From contig RHPI01000277.1 of NCBI GenBank assembly GCA_009103225.1, positions 140,057-204,056 of the forward strand: a DNA stretch of 64,000 nt, in the 5' to 3' direction. The notes beneath the pieces are model-generated. The model saw only the letters and a list, made by a program, of their open reading frames with translations. It did not search any database and was not told the origin of the DNA. Each line of letters starts with the position of its first letter. The first letter of the stretch is position 1. The stretch is from Chlorokybus atmophyticus (taxonomy: Eukaryota; Streptophyta; Chlorokybophyceae; Chlorokybales; Chlorokybaceae). Positions 41,936 to 53,510 of this stretch are shown here, piece by piece. The translations under genes were made by a program, and so were the position numbers.

Positions 41936-42288
41936 CGTGTTTGAATTCGCCTCATATAATATATGAAGATACTACGCGCACGTATTGCGGAGTTGACGTG
42001 TATGTAACAGTCGACGTCATATTTTATGATTTTATGGCCTTCTATGCCTTATTTGTCAAGGATCATGTTTTCATAACTTGCGGCGGATGTCGGTGATTGT
42101 GAGTCTGCCGTAAATATCAACCGGCTTATGGATCGGTCTAGGAAACGCCAGAAAACGGAGGGCCTGTCGAGAAGGACTCGACCAGATTTCTGGAAGGGCC
42201 TGGCGCTAAATAGTATAAATTTAGCCATATGGGCATCTTTTAAGAAGCTCCATGACGCGAGGATTGCACTGCACCGGAGGCAGCACGA

Positions 42289-43218
42289 TTGTTTTTAAAG
42301 CATGACTTTCGCTCGCATGGCTTACTGAAGAGCATCGTAACGGATCGCGACCCAAGATTCACAAGTAAGTTTGGGGAGGCGCTGCACAGTGCGTTAGGCA
42401 CTACATTAAAGTTCAGCACGTTATTCCATCCGCAAACGGATGGCCAAACGGAGCGCGCAAATTGCGCGATTGAAGACATGCTGCGATGCTACGTGAACGC
42501 ACGACAAGTTAATTGGGCGGAATTACTGAAAATGGCGAAATTCGCAACACCTACAAGAATGCAATGCACCGACGTTACCCCCTTCCTAATGAATTACGGT
42601 CAGCATCATTGACGCCATTGCCACAGCATTGGTACCACACATAGATGTGCATGTCGAAGCAGCGGGTGACTTCTTGAAGACATGTGCTGACATCACCAAA
42701 GCGGCTAGAGAAGCTTTGTTAATGGCGCAAAATAGGTTGAAGCAGTACGCAGACGCACATTGCCGGCACATTACATTTGATAACGTGACATGGTGTAACT
42801 TGGTATTGCTTTCTGCAAAGAACTTGCAGGTACATGGTGCAAGTTAAGTGAACGCTGGCTTGGACCATTTAAAGTCATCAAGGTGATCTCGGACGTCGCG
42901 TACAAGTTGCAACTACCTGAGACTATGCACATCCACGCTGTCTTTCATATATCCATGCTGAAACCATATCGAGGAGAACCACCATTGCGTCCACCTGAGT
43001 TGGCTACAGAAAATCATGTGGAATATGACGTGGAGGACATTGTGGGGGAGAAACTGGTGCGAAACGTGCGCAAATACTTAATGAAGTGGAAGGGCTACCC
43101 TATGCATGAGGCCACTTGGAACCGGAGGAGCACCTGGCGAATGCACAACAAGTTTGCAAGCGTACCTGCAACGACGATAAGGACAACCTCGCGAGCTTCG
43201 AGGTCAAAGCTCACCTAG
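42289..43218 (+). pseudogene. Integrase C-terminal half and chromodomain of gypsy element 2
   Basis: Readings include HDFRSHGLLKSIVTDRDPRF and DGQTERANCAIEDMLRCY (integrase core, with the D of the DDE triad in TDRDP) and then the chromodomain. The frame changes near 42612 and 42850. Element 2 keeps the intact TDRDPRF word that element 1 has lost (TDRPK). Confidence 0.8.
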
Positions 43219-43229
43219 GGGGGGAGGAG

Positions 43230-43891
43230 TGTAACAGTCGACGTCAAATATCATGATTTCATGACCTTTTAGGCCTTATTTGTCAAGTAACATGTTTTCA
43301 CGACTTGTGGCGGATGTCGGTGAGTTGTGAGTCTGCTGCAGATATCGGCTGGCCCCAGAACCGGTCTAGAAGACGCCAGAAAACGGAAGGCCAGTCGAGA
43401 AGTGCTCAACCAGATTTCTGGGCCTGGCGCCAAATAGTAATAACTTTGCTAAATGGGCAGTATTTTGAGGAGTTCCTTGGTGCGTAGGAAAGGTCTAAAG
43501 GTGTACTACAAGGTTCTACAAGAATATCTTAGCTTCTGATTCCATTTAGCTCGAGCAACGTCTGGACAGTAGCATGTGCAGAGTGGTAGGTACAAAAAGA
43601 ACATTTCACTTTGTGCAATACAACCTTTAGCTCCCTAGTTTGTGTGCAAGCCTGGTGGTGGTTAGCAGGGGTTGCTAGCGCGTGTCCACTAGCGTGTGCT
43701 TGCTTGTGCGACGATCCAAGGCGCTACGCAATTCGGTGTGTAGCTTCGAGCGCATGCGCGTGCGTACGCGAGTGGCGGGGCGCGCGTGTGTGCTTGGCAG
43801 AGGGGGCAAGGTTCCGGTGTGAATACCGTATTTGGTGAGAAGGATGTTGACTGGACTAACTCACATGTGTCAAGGCACGAGCACCGTCACA
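43230..43891 (+). repeat. Gypsy element 2, 3' LTR
   Basis: 662 bases starting TGTAACAGTCGACGTC and ending GTCACA, preceded by the polypurine tract AGGGGGGGAGGAG. Confidence 0.92.
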
Positions 43892-44590
43892 CCAACCTTA
43901 AACCGAATATCACCCTCATCGACAGACACTTAACAACAACCTCAACCCACCCTTACCCTCGCTCCAGCGTAACTTAGATCTCTAGCCCTAACCCTAACCC
44001 CAATCCTATTTAAATTCAACTCAAAACACTTTAATAAGCACGCTCATTGTTTCATCCCAACGTAAATCTTAACCCCAAACTCAACTTCTACCTCAACTTC
44101 AAAACCAACCCTTACTGAGGTGGCACCCTCATTGCCAGAATTAAAGTTAACATTAACATCAACCCATCCTTAACCTCACTCTAATAAAACCCATTATAAA
44201 CATAAAACACCTTGGTAAGCATGCTCAATGTTTCAACCCAACCCGAATCTCAACCCTAAACGCAACTACAACCTCAACCTCCAACCCAACCCTTTTTGAG
44301 GTGGCAACCTCATTATCAAAAAATAAACATTAACCTCAACCCACCCTCGACCTCGCACCATCCAAACCCAAAATAAACATAAAACACCTCAATAAGCACG
44401 TTCAATATTTAATCCCAACCTTAATGTCAACCTCAGACTTAAGCTTCAACCTCAGCCTTAACCTTAACCCTCACCCCAACCTCAAACCCAACCCTCACCC
44501 TCACCCTCAATAGCATCATCGTCCTTACACTCTTTCTAACCATTAAATTGAACTTTGTTTCAATCCTCACGTAACCTTAACCTTAACCTA
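43892..44590. repeat. Degenerate telomere-like array, C-rich strand
   Basis: CCTNAACC-type words dominate, including CCCTAACCCTAACCCC near 43984-43999. Longer blocks also repeat: CAAGCACGCTCATTGTTTCATCCCAAC, GCATGCTCAATGTTTCAACCCAAC and GCACGTTCAATATTTAATCCCAAC recur about every 180-190 bases, which points to a higher-order satellite unit. Confidence 0.78.
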
Positions 44591-45220
44591 AATCTGTGAC
44601 GACATGCAGTCATGTGCAACATAATGCACTTAGAATCATGTGTCTGCACAACACTATTATGATTCGTTACTACAATGCACGCATTTATTAAACCCTTAAC
44701 TGTGCATATAAGAGGCGGGTCAGGATTAGCTATTTAATGATGACGGATGCAATCTATAATGCATGTGAGCAATGCCTACCGGCAAAAAGAACCGAACGCG
44801 TGATAATACATTAACGGAATTAAAAAGTATCATAACATCTACGGGTCATTAGGATAGTTTGCTGCATGCTTGACCACTTTACGCATTATAGCTTGTAGCA
44901 ATTATAATTGTAGCTATCACAACATGTATGTGCCACATGCATTGGCATCTGGGCATGCTGTAGTTAACTTGGTGTGAACTTCCATGAACTCGCACAAAAG
45001 AAAGCTTTGAGAAAAAGGATATATTTTTAAGCTATTTGTATACGTAGTGATAATCTAACAATGAACGCATTGTGATTGTACCTCAAGTTGAAAGCAGCCT
45101 CTCGTCATCTATGCGGTTGAATATTTAAAGTAGCCCGGCCGGCTACCGCTTTCTTGCTTTAAAACCGTACATGGACCTATTTGCACGTATGATATCGTAA
45201 TATTGTCACATGATAACATT

Positions 45221-45290
45221 GTTGCCTTAACCACTAAGCCATTGTAGCTAAAGTTGCCGCCATAAGGGGAGCCACACATGTCTCATATAT
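45221..45290 (-). repeat. SINE-like, tRNA-derived repeat, copy 2
   Basis: On the minus strand this reads GTGTGGCTCCCCTTATGGCG then GCAACTTTAGCTACAATGGC and TTAGTGGTTAAGGC, matching 19181-19290 over about 60 bases, including an A-box-like TGGCTTAGTGG. Confidence 0.55.
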
Positions 45291-46074
45291 GCCCCATCCC
45301 ATATATGTTACACACAACTACATACAAATGGTCGTGCTCAAAAACATAAGCAATCGTTATACATCGCCAACATTGTTGTATACATATGTACAACAATTTA
45401 TAGTGCATCATATGATGCGTCCCTGTTTAGACCAATGTAGCGTCACCGTTCCTATGCTACAGCTTCTTACTTTCTCCCTTCTTTTCGATATGGCTTCTTT
45501 CCCCCTTCACCCCTGTCTGTTCTCTTCATATTTGCATCCAGCCTTCATGATGGTTGGCAAACATTGCTAAAGCTTAGTATGGCGTGTGAAGCACAATATT
45601 GAGTTGTCACATGTGGTGAAAGAGAACTTGTCGTCAGCTGCCAGTTGGGCTGAGAGATTATCGGATGAGGTCACCTTTACAGCTAGCTTGTGTGGCTAAA
45701 TGACTTAATGATGCTTAGGGTGCGTAATACAATGAATCATGCAATGATTAAAAAGCAGCGAAAACGGGTACATAAGATTAAATGTTGATAGCAGTATTTA
45801 ACAAAATCCGGGGAGTCATGGTGCCCACTATTGCGAGGCAGTTGCATTATGTGATGATTACGATTGTGTCTACACCGTAAACTTTACGGCGTGTAGGAAA
45901 CCGTGGGCGACATGGTCGTCGGTAACTTCATATATGCGCTTTTTCAACTTGCATGCGATCGTGCTATCGTTGTTACGATTGCTACAAGCCTTCCCCTTAA
46001 TCTTACTTAGCTTAATCAATTGTGTTCCCACAATATTCTCGCATATCATGCTTTGTTGACCATGTACATTGATT

Positions 46075-46119
46075 GAGCGTCTTTAGCAAGATAGGTAACT
46101 TATCTTGCTAAGGACGCTC
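46075..46119. repeat. Hairpin, 19-bp arms with one mismatch
   Basis: GAGCGTCTTTAGCAAGATA (46075-46093) pairs with TATCTTGCTAAGGACGCTC (46101-46119) across a 7-base loop. Confidence 0.85.
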
Positions 46120-46538
46120 ACCACCAAGTCTGAATGTGTTTCAGGACTTGAAAGCACCCTTAAGTAGGGTGCTGAGGAGGTTATATGTACTTGTGAGTTG
46201 CGGCTTCTCTACTCTCTCTTCCTGTCTCATTACCCAAAGTTACTCATCCCTTTCCACTCGCAGATTATGCAATTCCTACTTGTTGTGAGTGTATTTGTTT
46301 ATATACATTTTGAGTGTGCATGCAAAGCTTATTGTCACCTCTGCCTTTAAGTCTTGCTGACATTTGAATTTTATGTGCTATACCAGCCTTACTTCCTCAC
46401 CCTTGGCAAATACATTGTGAGTGCAAAGGCCAAGGAGCTCAAAACGGAGCCCACGTTGACTTTGGTAGAAGCGGCACTGTCTAAGCAAGCCATCCAATTA
46501 TGTAGTATATATCGACATTGAAGTTACATGTGCCCTAA

Positions 46539-46578
46539 TTACCTTCCGAGGCACCTCGAGGTGCCTCGGAAGGTAATA
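46539..46578. repeat. 40-bp perfect palindrome
   Basis: ATTACCTTCCGAGGCACCTC at 46539-46558 is followed immediately by its exact reverse complement, so there is no loop; the centre is the CTCGAG site. The right side leads into TAGGTTCAATGCCTCC, which resembles a pol III B box. Confidence 0.95.
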
Positions 46579-47161
46579 GGTTCAATGCCTCCAAGAGCGG
46601 TCGCAAGGCCCAAAGAGCTCTTTGGGGCCTTAAGACACCTTTCGGCCTTTATGGACCTGGAATCAGCGAAATATAGCCCAGAAGCGTGCCACCGTTGCAC
46701 AATGACCAACGTGACATTAACAAACAAGGTGCATGCGTATGCATACCAACTTGGTTAAACTTAGCGAGCAGATAATGCATTAATACGCAATTTGCAACAT
46801 GCACATATGCACCTGGCGTCATTGGTTATATGCTTGATGTGAGCAGGTATCGCACAAGTGGACGTAGCCGGGCAAGTGGCATACTATAGCTACCTTAGCA
46901 TTTTAGGGGTTTGGAGAATCGCGATTGCGTTTTACTCGCACAATATGCACTTAACGCGTGCTTTGTTGGTATGTCTGAGTGCTAGCAACAAGCTTGTAAA
47001 TGTTATACACCCCATTGTGTGTCGAACCGCCATGGCACTTACCCAATGCGGAAAGGAAACAAGGAGCGACATCATCACATGAAATACAATGACGGTCATC
47101 AAGCATAAAGCAAACCACTCAAACATTAACATGTGTAACATAAGGTTATGTTTGAATCCCT

Positions 47162-47500
47162 CCCCCCCCCCCCCNNNNNNNNNNNNNNNNNNNNNNNNNN
47201 NNNNNNNNNNNNNNNNNNNNNNNNNNNNNNNNNNNNNNNNNNNNNNNNNNNNNNNNNNNNNNNNNNNNNNNNNNNNNNNNNNNNNNNNNNNNNNNNNNNN
47301 NNNNNNNNNNNNNNNNNNNNNNNNNNNNNNNNNNNNNNNNNNNNNNNNNNNNNNNNNNNNNNNNNNNNNNNNNNNNNNNNNNNNNNNNNNNNNNNNNNNN
47401 NNNNNNNNNNNNNNNNNNNNNNNNNNNNNNNNNNNNNNNNNNNNNNNNNNNNNNNNNNNNNNNNNNNNNNNNNNNNNNNNNNNNNNNNNNNNNNNNNNNC
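47162..47500. other. Assembly gap after a C homopolymer
   Basis: CCCCCCCCCCCCC then Ns 47175-47499, then CGGGGAC. As with the other two gaps, assembly failed at a G/C homopolymer. Confidence 0.9.
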
Positions 47501-48496
47501 GGGGACAAGCTCTTTATAGACATTTTGTAGCATAAGCAACAACAGTAAAGCCTTGCCGGTCAGGTTCATTATTCAATTCGGTGCCGATGGGCACCTCGTA
47601 ATGAGGCCTGTTGCGCACGCGCAAAAAGTATGTGCTCAATTGCGTGCTGACATAGCTCCCCTACGTAGACAAGGACAGAACATGACCAACACCAGAAATA
47701 AACGCAGTCGGCAATTGATCATTATGTCACATAAACTACAGTCACCATTGACTTAGCTACAATGCATGCACTCAGATGACGCCCTTAAGTGTTTTGGAGA
47801 AAATGAAGAATACGATTGAGGCCGTGTCATTCATTTATTGCGAGCAAAATGCTAGCGTGGTGAAGAGTGTTCATCGCTGCTAGCAGCTGCTTGGCGCATA
47901 GTAACTTGAGACAGCAACCAAGCAAATGCATTGATATGGAGATCCCGAGGAGATCATCATGATGCTGCGCTCAAGCGCAATTGTGTTCACTTGTGAACTG
48001 TCACAAGTCACTCAAGAGGCACTAGTTCGACGGATGAAGTCATCTATTTTATAGTTGCAATCCAAATCTTGTGTGACTGTCATCAACCCACCCAAGACAT
48101 AGGCACGAGTCTACAACATATGTAATTGTTGCGCGCCATGGTACATGCCAGGTCCAACTCCTTGCCTATGAGCACAGAACAGGAGATCCACTAACAAGCA
48201 TGAGTGCACATAGATGAACAGAGACCACTGACGCTGATATAATTGGTGACGGCATCGTGCGCATGCACCGTCCTGTGCACTTGCCAAGCACACGTATGCA
48301 CGCAAGCAGGCAAGCAGGCACATCAGCATGTTTAACATTGACAACAGCTAGCCTGCACGCATAGTCATTTGTACACCAACTTGCTCAGAGCGTCTGCTGC
48401 TTAACAGCTCTGGCACGAAAAGTATTGTGACCCATAGCAACTCTCACCAAACCTGATGCTACCCAAAATCATTGCCTATTGCATTGCCGGTGCAAC

Positions 48497-50358
48497 TTAC
48501 TGTACCAACTGTTGCAGCCACCACTTGTCATGCGCTGGTTGGATTGGCATTCCATTAAAAGTGCCATGTGCCCATGTCACATTCAGCTGATGCATGACTG
48601 GCGGGCAGGTTGCTTCGCCGATGCAGCCCGCCCACTCAAAGTCCAGCAAGCACGGCTTCCCATCTAGGCCAACAAGCATGTTTAAATCCGCGAAGAACGC
48701 CATAAATGATAAACCCGGCGGCGTGCAACGCCGTGACGGCCTGAGTCAATACTTCCATAGGTCGAGGTGTGGGCGCTTCATCCCATAAAACGCCACTCAC
48801 GAAGTGCATGACGACGATGCTCTAGCCACCATGCAGTTGCTCAGTGCCAAGCAAGCCCGGTGCGTAACCAGCTTTACCTAGCTTAGCATGCGCTTCAGTG
48901 CAACACTGCTTGTAGAACCTGATGATGACATCATCGTCTACACATTAGCCGCGAAAGCAGTGCTTGCTAATGGCGGCAATGTACGCGAAAGGCATGGACC
49001 TTATGCTGCGGGGATAAGGGAATGTAGCTGGCGGTCAGGTGGCACAGCTGAGTGGTATGACTTGGTCAAGAACAGCTTGTCGCTGTATTGCAGCAGGTTG
49101 TTGAAATCTTTACGCAGCGCCGCAAAGCATTGCGCTGCTTGCAGCATGAGCGGGTCGGTTTTGTTCAGCAAAAGCAGTGGCAACATCGGTGTCAGCGGGT
49201 GGCGAAGCATTCCCTTACCAAACACAGCAGCGTTGACACGCACATTCGAGCCGGCCACCTCAATGAGCAAAGCCGTATATGCTGCTTGGTAGAGTGGTGC
49301 CAAGTCGACTCGAACTTGTAGTGTGCTATGGATTGTGCGTAGAAGCCAACATTTTCAAGATGTGGACAGCCCGATCCCTGCCCTAGCTAGGTTCTGCCCT
49401 CCAAATGCAGTATGAGCGGCCCGGTGCAATGCTTTACAGACTGAGCATCATACTCCACCCGAGTCGCAGTTGCAGAGTGCAGATGAGAGAAGCTCTTTGA
49501 ATGTTGCCAACCTGTCTGCTTTCTTCTCGAACATTTTTGACATCTCCTTAGCCAAGCGTAAGACGAACATGCAGTCTCGCGGGACGGTGTGATAGTCTCA
49601 CAGTTCTACGTGAACTCTGCTAAGAATGGGTCCCATCAACGTGATGGGTGTGCCTGCACATGATGCTGGCGGATGATGCAGCATGCACGTTGCCGACGTG
49701 TCGTTCGCCTTGCTCCAACTTTTGCGGTGCTTGGACGAAGCGTAGGTCACAGGAATGGGCAGCTTACAAAGCCTTCACATCGTGGCGTAGCGAACTTTAT
49801 CATGGTCATCGTGTTGATCATCGTCCTCATCATCGTTCTTATTAAGCCTGCCACAACTGAACACACCACATCAAGCCACTATGCCAAATGCCCTTGTCGG
49901 TGCCATGGCAACTTGGAGGCAAAACGAGAGGAAAGGTCATGTATGTGTGACTATCCACCACCACAAGCACATGCTTAGCACACGTCCACACAGTTTGCTG
50001 TGAAATTGAACCCATCAACCTGGAGGGAAAAGTGATGTTAAGGGGGCAAGTGCTGCCTCTGCCTTGGCCCCGGCTCCGGCACGATAGCGAAGACATACAC
50101 GATGCCTTTGTTGATGTCAACGACATCACCCAACACCTTCGCATCCGGTGGACGAATCAAGGTCCAGAGTCCGTTGGGCTGCAACACGTAAAGAGCTTGC
50201 AGCTTGCCCTTCAGGTCATGGTTCACATAGGCATGCAGCTTGTCAATTCTTGTCTCGCCACTAGCCTTGGCTAGTGTCGCCCAGCTGACGAAATTGACGT
50301 CGGGCGGGAGGTCATTGACGTTGTGACGCACTTGTAAGCGCACTAACACTTGGGACAT
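48497..50358 (-). pseudogene. Kinase-fold protein, broken
   Basis: The N-terminal exon (50358 to about 50038) starts MSQVLVRLQVRHNVNDLP and reads GKLQALYVLQPNGLWTL and DINKGIVYVFAIVPEPG; I do not recognise this part. Further on (48930-48497) are pieces of an atypical kinase fold seen in many fungal and algal genomes: EAHAKLGKAGYAPGLLG, SIVVMHFVSG, ALHAAGF, DGKPCLLDFEWAGCIGEA and AHDKWWLQQL. The FEWAG block corresponds to the DFG-like metal site. A TAG replaces the expected Trp after EQLHGG near 48823, and the frame breaks at HGVLR/DLNMLV (about 48690), so the gene looks dead. The middle (49300-48950) has a possible reading (SNVRVNAAVFGKGMLRHPL) in the same direction. Confidence 0.5.
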
Positions 50359-51480
50359 CCTGCTCTTTTGGCACTGGTGCTTCTGCTCTCAGATGTGGTC
50401 AACACAACGTGCGCACCCTCCTGTCTTGTCCGACAATGCATTTGGTCGGAGCAGCACAGAGACAAAGTGCACGGCACATGTGTGCGCGCTCAACAACGTG
50501 CGTGTGCAAGCGCTTGTGGGTGTGGGTGTCTGCACATGCGTGCATGCGTGTCAGTGGGTGGGGGTGCGGTGAGGTGCACCGTGCGTGCATGCGTGCGCTT
50601 GTGCGTCCTGTAAAAAATGTACTTACTTAAGAGAAAGAAAGAGAGCTCCGGGTCAGCGCAAGGCAAAGGAGCCGAGCTGAAGCGGAAAGCAAGCCTGCAG
50701 CAGCAAACAATGCGATATGATTGGTGGTGGGACAGAACATACACAGGGACACAATAAACATCATAACAAGATCACGCTCATGAAAGGCAAAGCCGTTTGT
50801 CTTAAACCTATTATTCAACGATTGCACACCATTCGACATGTGCTAAACCATCGTTACTATCAGCATCAACAGCATGCTCAATGTCTACCCGCACCCCTTT
50901 GAGTAACTTCAGCTTTACTCGCGCATTGCCACCCTACAAGCCTTACTGCTGCCGCTGTTGCTGCGCTGTGCACACTATGTGCATTTCATGCGGGTGCACT
51001 CTGTCAGAATGAGCCGTTAAGTTGCACGATTGAAATCAGGTGAATTCAGTTTCAAGAGTGATTGTCACCAACAGTTTTGCATGTGCGTGCACGGATGCAA
51101 AGAAAGAGTTAAGTTAAAACATGGCTCAAGCTAGCTGTATTGTGTGTGCACATTCTACCACCGTTGTGTGCTTAGCATACTAGCTATCCATGAAGCTCAA
51201 CACACAACAAAGAAAAACAACACACTGATAACGTCCATCGACGCCTCTCCCCCAGCAAGCACCCATTCAACCTATCTATCTCACAGGCTATGTGCGCTGA
51301 CTGCTACTGCTCCATCGTAAGCCGACATGCACAAGACTCCAGGACTCAGCACATGCATACCTGTATCGCGTGATGGCAAGTAGGGACAGCAGGTGTCAGC
51401 CTTAATCGGCAGGAGGAGGCAGGCGGCAGCGACAAAAACATCAACGACGCCGCCACCTCCTCCCAATTGTTTCCCGCCCT
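50359..51480. other. Unassigned stretch
   Basis: TG/CA-rich repeat DNA around 50480-50610, otherwise no motif. I see nothing I can support as a gene. Confidence 0.45.
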
Positions 51481-51489
51481 GACAGGTCA

Positions 51490-51940
51490 ACTGGTCAACC
51501 GTTTGCCACCCTCGCAAACAGGGAGGCCTTGGCATACACGACCCAAGCTGGCAACGACAGCATTGCTTGCCAAGTGGGCGGCCAGACTTTTGGACCCTTC
51601 ATGAGCGGCCTGGAAAGTCCTTGGCCACAGACCTTGACTGGCTGGGCAGCGAGTCTCTCCCCTCACCATGCCGCCCTCCTAACTCTCACCCCGCCCCTTG
51701 TCTAGTTCGCTGGGTGCCTACCGGGGCAGCTCTCCTCTCTTCCCCGGCGCAACCGACGAAGCGCTTGCCAGGTCACTGGCAGCGCATTTTTCGGGCATGG
51801 ATAACAGTCCGACCCTCCCTCCCCCGTGAGCCGGACACCTATGACTCTGTCCTTCGCCAGCATATCTTCCTCAATCCCTATCTCATGGACCGGGAGGGAG
51901 ACGCGAACGTGCAGGATATGCGATGCATGAAATTGTGACA
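51490..51940 (+). mobile_element. LINE relic (linker between RT and zf-RVT)
   Basis: Plus-strand readings in changing frames match the region after reverse transcriptase in plant-type LINEs: GGLGIHDPSWQRQHC, then LLAKWAARLLDPS in another frame, then PGHWQRIFRAWITVRPSL and SVLRQHIFLNPYLMDREG. The GGLG word is the conserved end of the thumb. At least one frameshift is present. No ends or duplications were found. Confidence 0.6.
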
Positions 51941-53205
51941 TGCACGAGAGTGTGACACATGCCATGCAAGAAGCTGATCACACCAATGACTTACTTTCAC
52001 ATGACGCGCAACAACTCATTGCCAAAGTCCTTGCATGCATTCCTGCACCGCATAAAACTCTTTGCTACAAATGAACATACTATACGTCTGCCAATGGTTC
52101 AACCAAGTTGAACAAGATGTGCGTTGTGAGTTTGGATTTTTCAACGCTTCCAATACAGTAGTGCACAATCATACACTAGCACGTGAGCATGCGCATTTGT
52201 GCACTACTGTGCCAGTGGCGGTGGTCTGCGCGCCGGAATGTAACGGATATGTGCTGAAGGAAGGTGTGAGTGATGAGATGAGAGGCTCAACTGACTGCCC
52301 AGACATGCACTCTGATGACTGTGTGTCTGCGCGCCTGCGCACACGTTTGTGCGTGCGTGCATGTTTGTTGTGTGCTTAGGCCTACCGGCTTGGCCTTTGA
52401 CGGTTAAGTAGCAGTGGCGTTGAGGCCCTCAGTGCGTGGGTGCATGCCAATGTGCTGCAAGTTGCATGTGCGCGTGCGTGCCTGACTTTGTACATACAAT
52501 GCGCGTGGCATATGCTCATGTGCATGTGTGCTTACGCGTAGCCTTCAAGGACAGTAGTAGCGGTGGCGTTGCTGCCGTCAGTGCCTCAGTCATCGCCACT
52601 ACCCAGTTTGCTATGATGATGCAGAAGCCGGCGTCGCTGTGGCCAGCAACGCAGACACCACTTCACAACCGTTCCAGATTAAAACTAACAACCGCACAGT
52701 GTAGAGCATGTCACTTGCTTGGTTTGAGCACACCATGCATGCCGGCACAGCAGCATACCCCTCTTGTACACCCAATTGCAACGCATAATAATGAGTAAAC
52801 TCATCTTCATGGTCGTGTCCCTCGCCTCCAGCCTCTTTAGCCACGTCTCCCTGACTTGTCGGATGTCACACACGCACGCACGCACAGCGAGTATACTCAT
52901 CATATGTAGGCCATGAATTGTAGGCCATGCATGGTGGTAGCCATGCATAGTTCATGCCTGCCCTAGTATAACCGAGTATTTCATACTGGTTGTGCAACTG
53001 GCGGAAGCCGTGCCGCGTGCTCAATGAGGAGCACCGCAATGAGGCAGTAGTGTGTAAGTGAATAGAAGTCCAGAGGCAAGCGATCGTGACAAAAATGAGG
53101 AATCAACCAAGCGACACAGACACGTGTTTTACACCGACCTACCGCTATTGCTAGTCAATACTGCAATCAACATGTTACAGCCTTACCTGCAGCTACAAGA
53201 GCAGC
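51941..53205. other. Unassigned stretch
   Basis: Possible exons on either strand (for example 52550-52625 plus, and EAGGEGHDHEDEF minus near 52800-52840) but none joins in phase to anything recognised. Three near-repeats of GTAGGCCATG/TAGCCATGCAT lie at 52905-52950. Confidence 0.35.
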
Positions 53206-53510
53206 CTAGAACAGAGAGGACTTGGGCACTTGACAAGACTGAAGCACTACTAGTAGTACGCCTTGCAAGTCTCTGATGTGTTCATCAGGATCTGCTTTAG
53301 GCGCGGCCAACACCTCCTCATGAAAGTCTGCAAGCTCCCTCTTCATGTCTGTCCTGAAGTCTTCAAGCTTCTTCTCAAAGTGTTGGTCGAGCTGGAACTC
53401 CAGCTGTGCTTGGCCTGGCCTAGTGAGCGCAGGTATGTTGACGGCATCGCCGACTATGGCCGAGTCAAAGTCATAGCCCAGCCTCACTGAGTTCAAAGCA
53501 ACGACGACAC
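53206..53510 (-). CDS. Unrecognised exon, charged helical
   Basis: The minus strand reads LNSVRLGYDFDSAIVGDAVN, then QAQLEFQLDQHFEKKLEDFR and TDMKRELADFHEEVLAAPKA with strong coding character: heptad-like spacing and GC-rich third positions. It looks like a coiled-coil segment of a larger protein. I cannot place a start, stop or function. It might belong to a mobile-element gag-like protein or to a host gene. Confidence 0.35.

Larger units (their letters stand above)
42003..43891 (+). mobile_element. Gypsy chromovirus element 2, internally deleted
   Basis: A plus-strand copy of the same family. It begins with the first ~238 bases of an LTR (42003-42240), jumps directly into the integrase core, continues through the chromodomain (YLMKWKGYPMHEATW) to 43218, then a polypurine tract and a full 3' LTR (43230-43891). 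Everything from the rest of the 5' LTR to mid-integrase is missing. It faces element 1 tail to tail of the arrays, so the two form an imperfect 1-2 kb inverted repeat. Confidence 0.9.
44591..48496. other. AT-rich gene-poor stretch with palindromes and a gap
   Basis: No supported gene. Holds the second SINE-like copy (45221-45290), a hairpin (46075-46119), a 40-bp palindrome (46539-46578) and an N gap (47175-47499) that starts at a C homopolymer. Confidence 0.5.
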
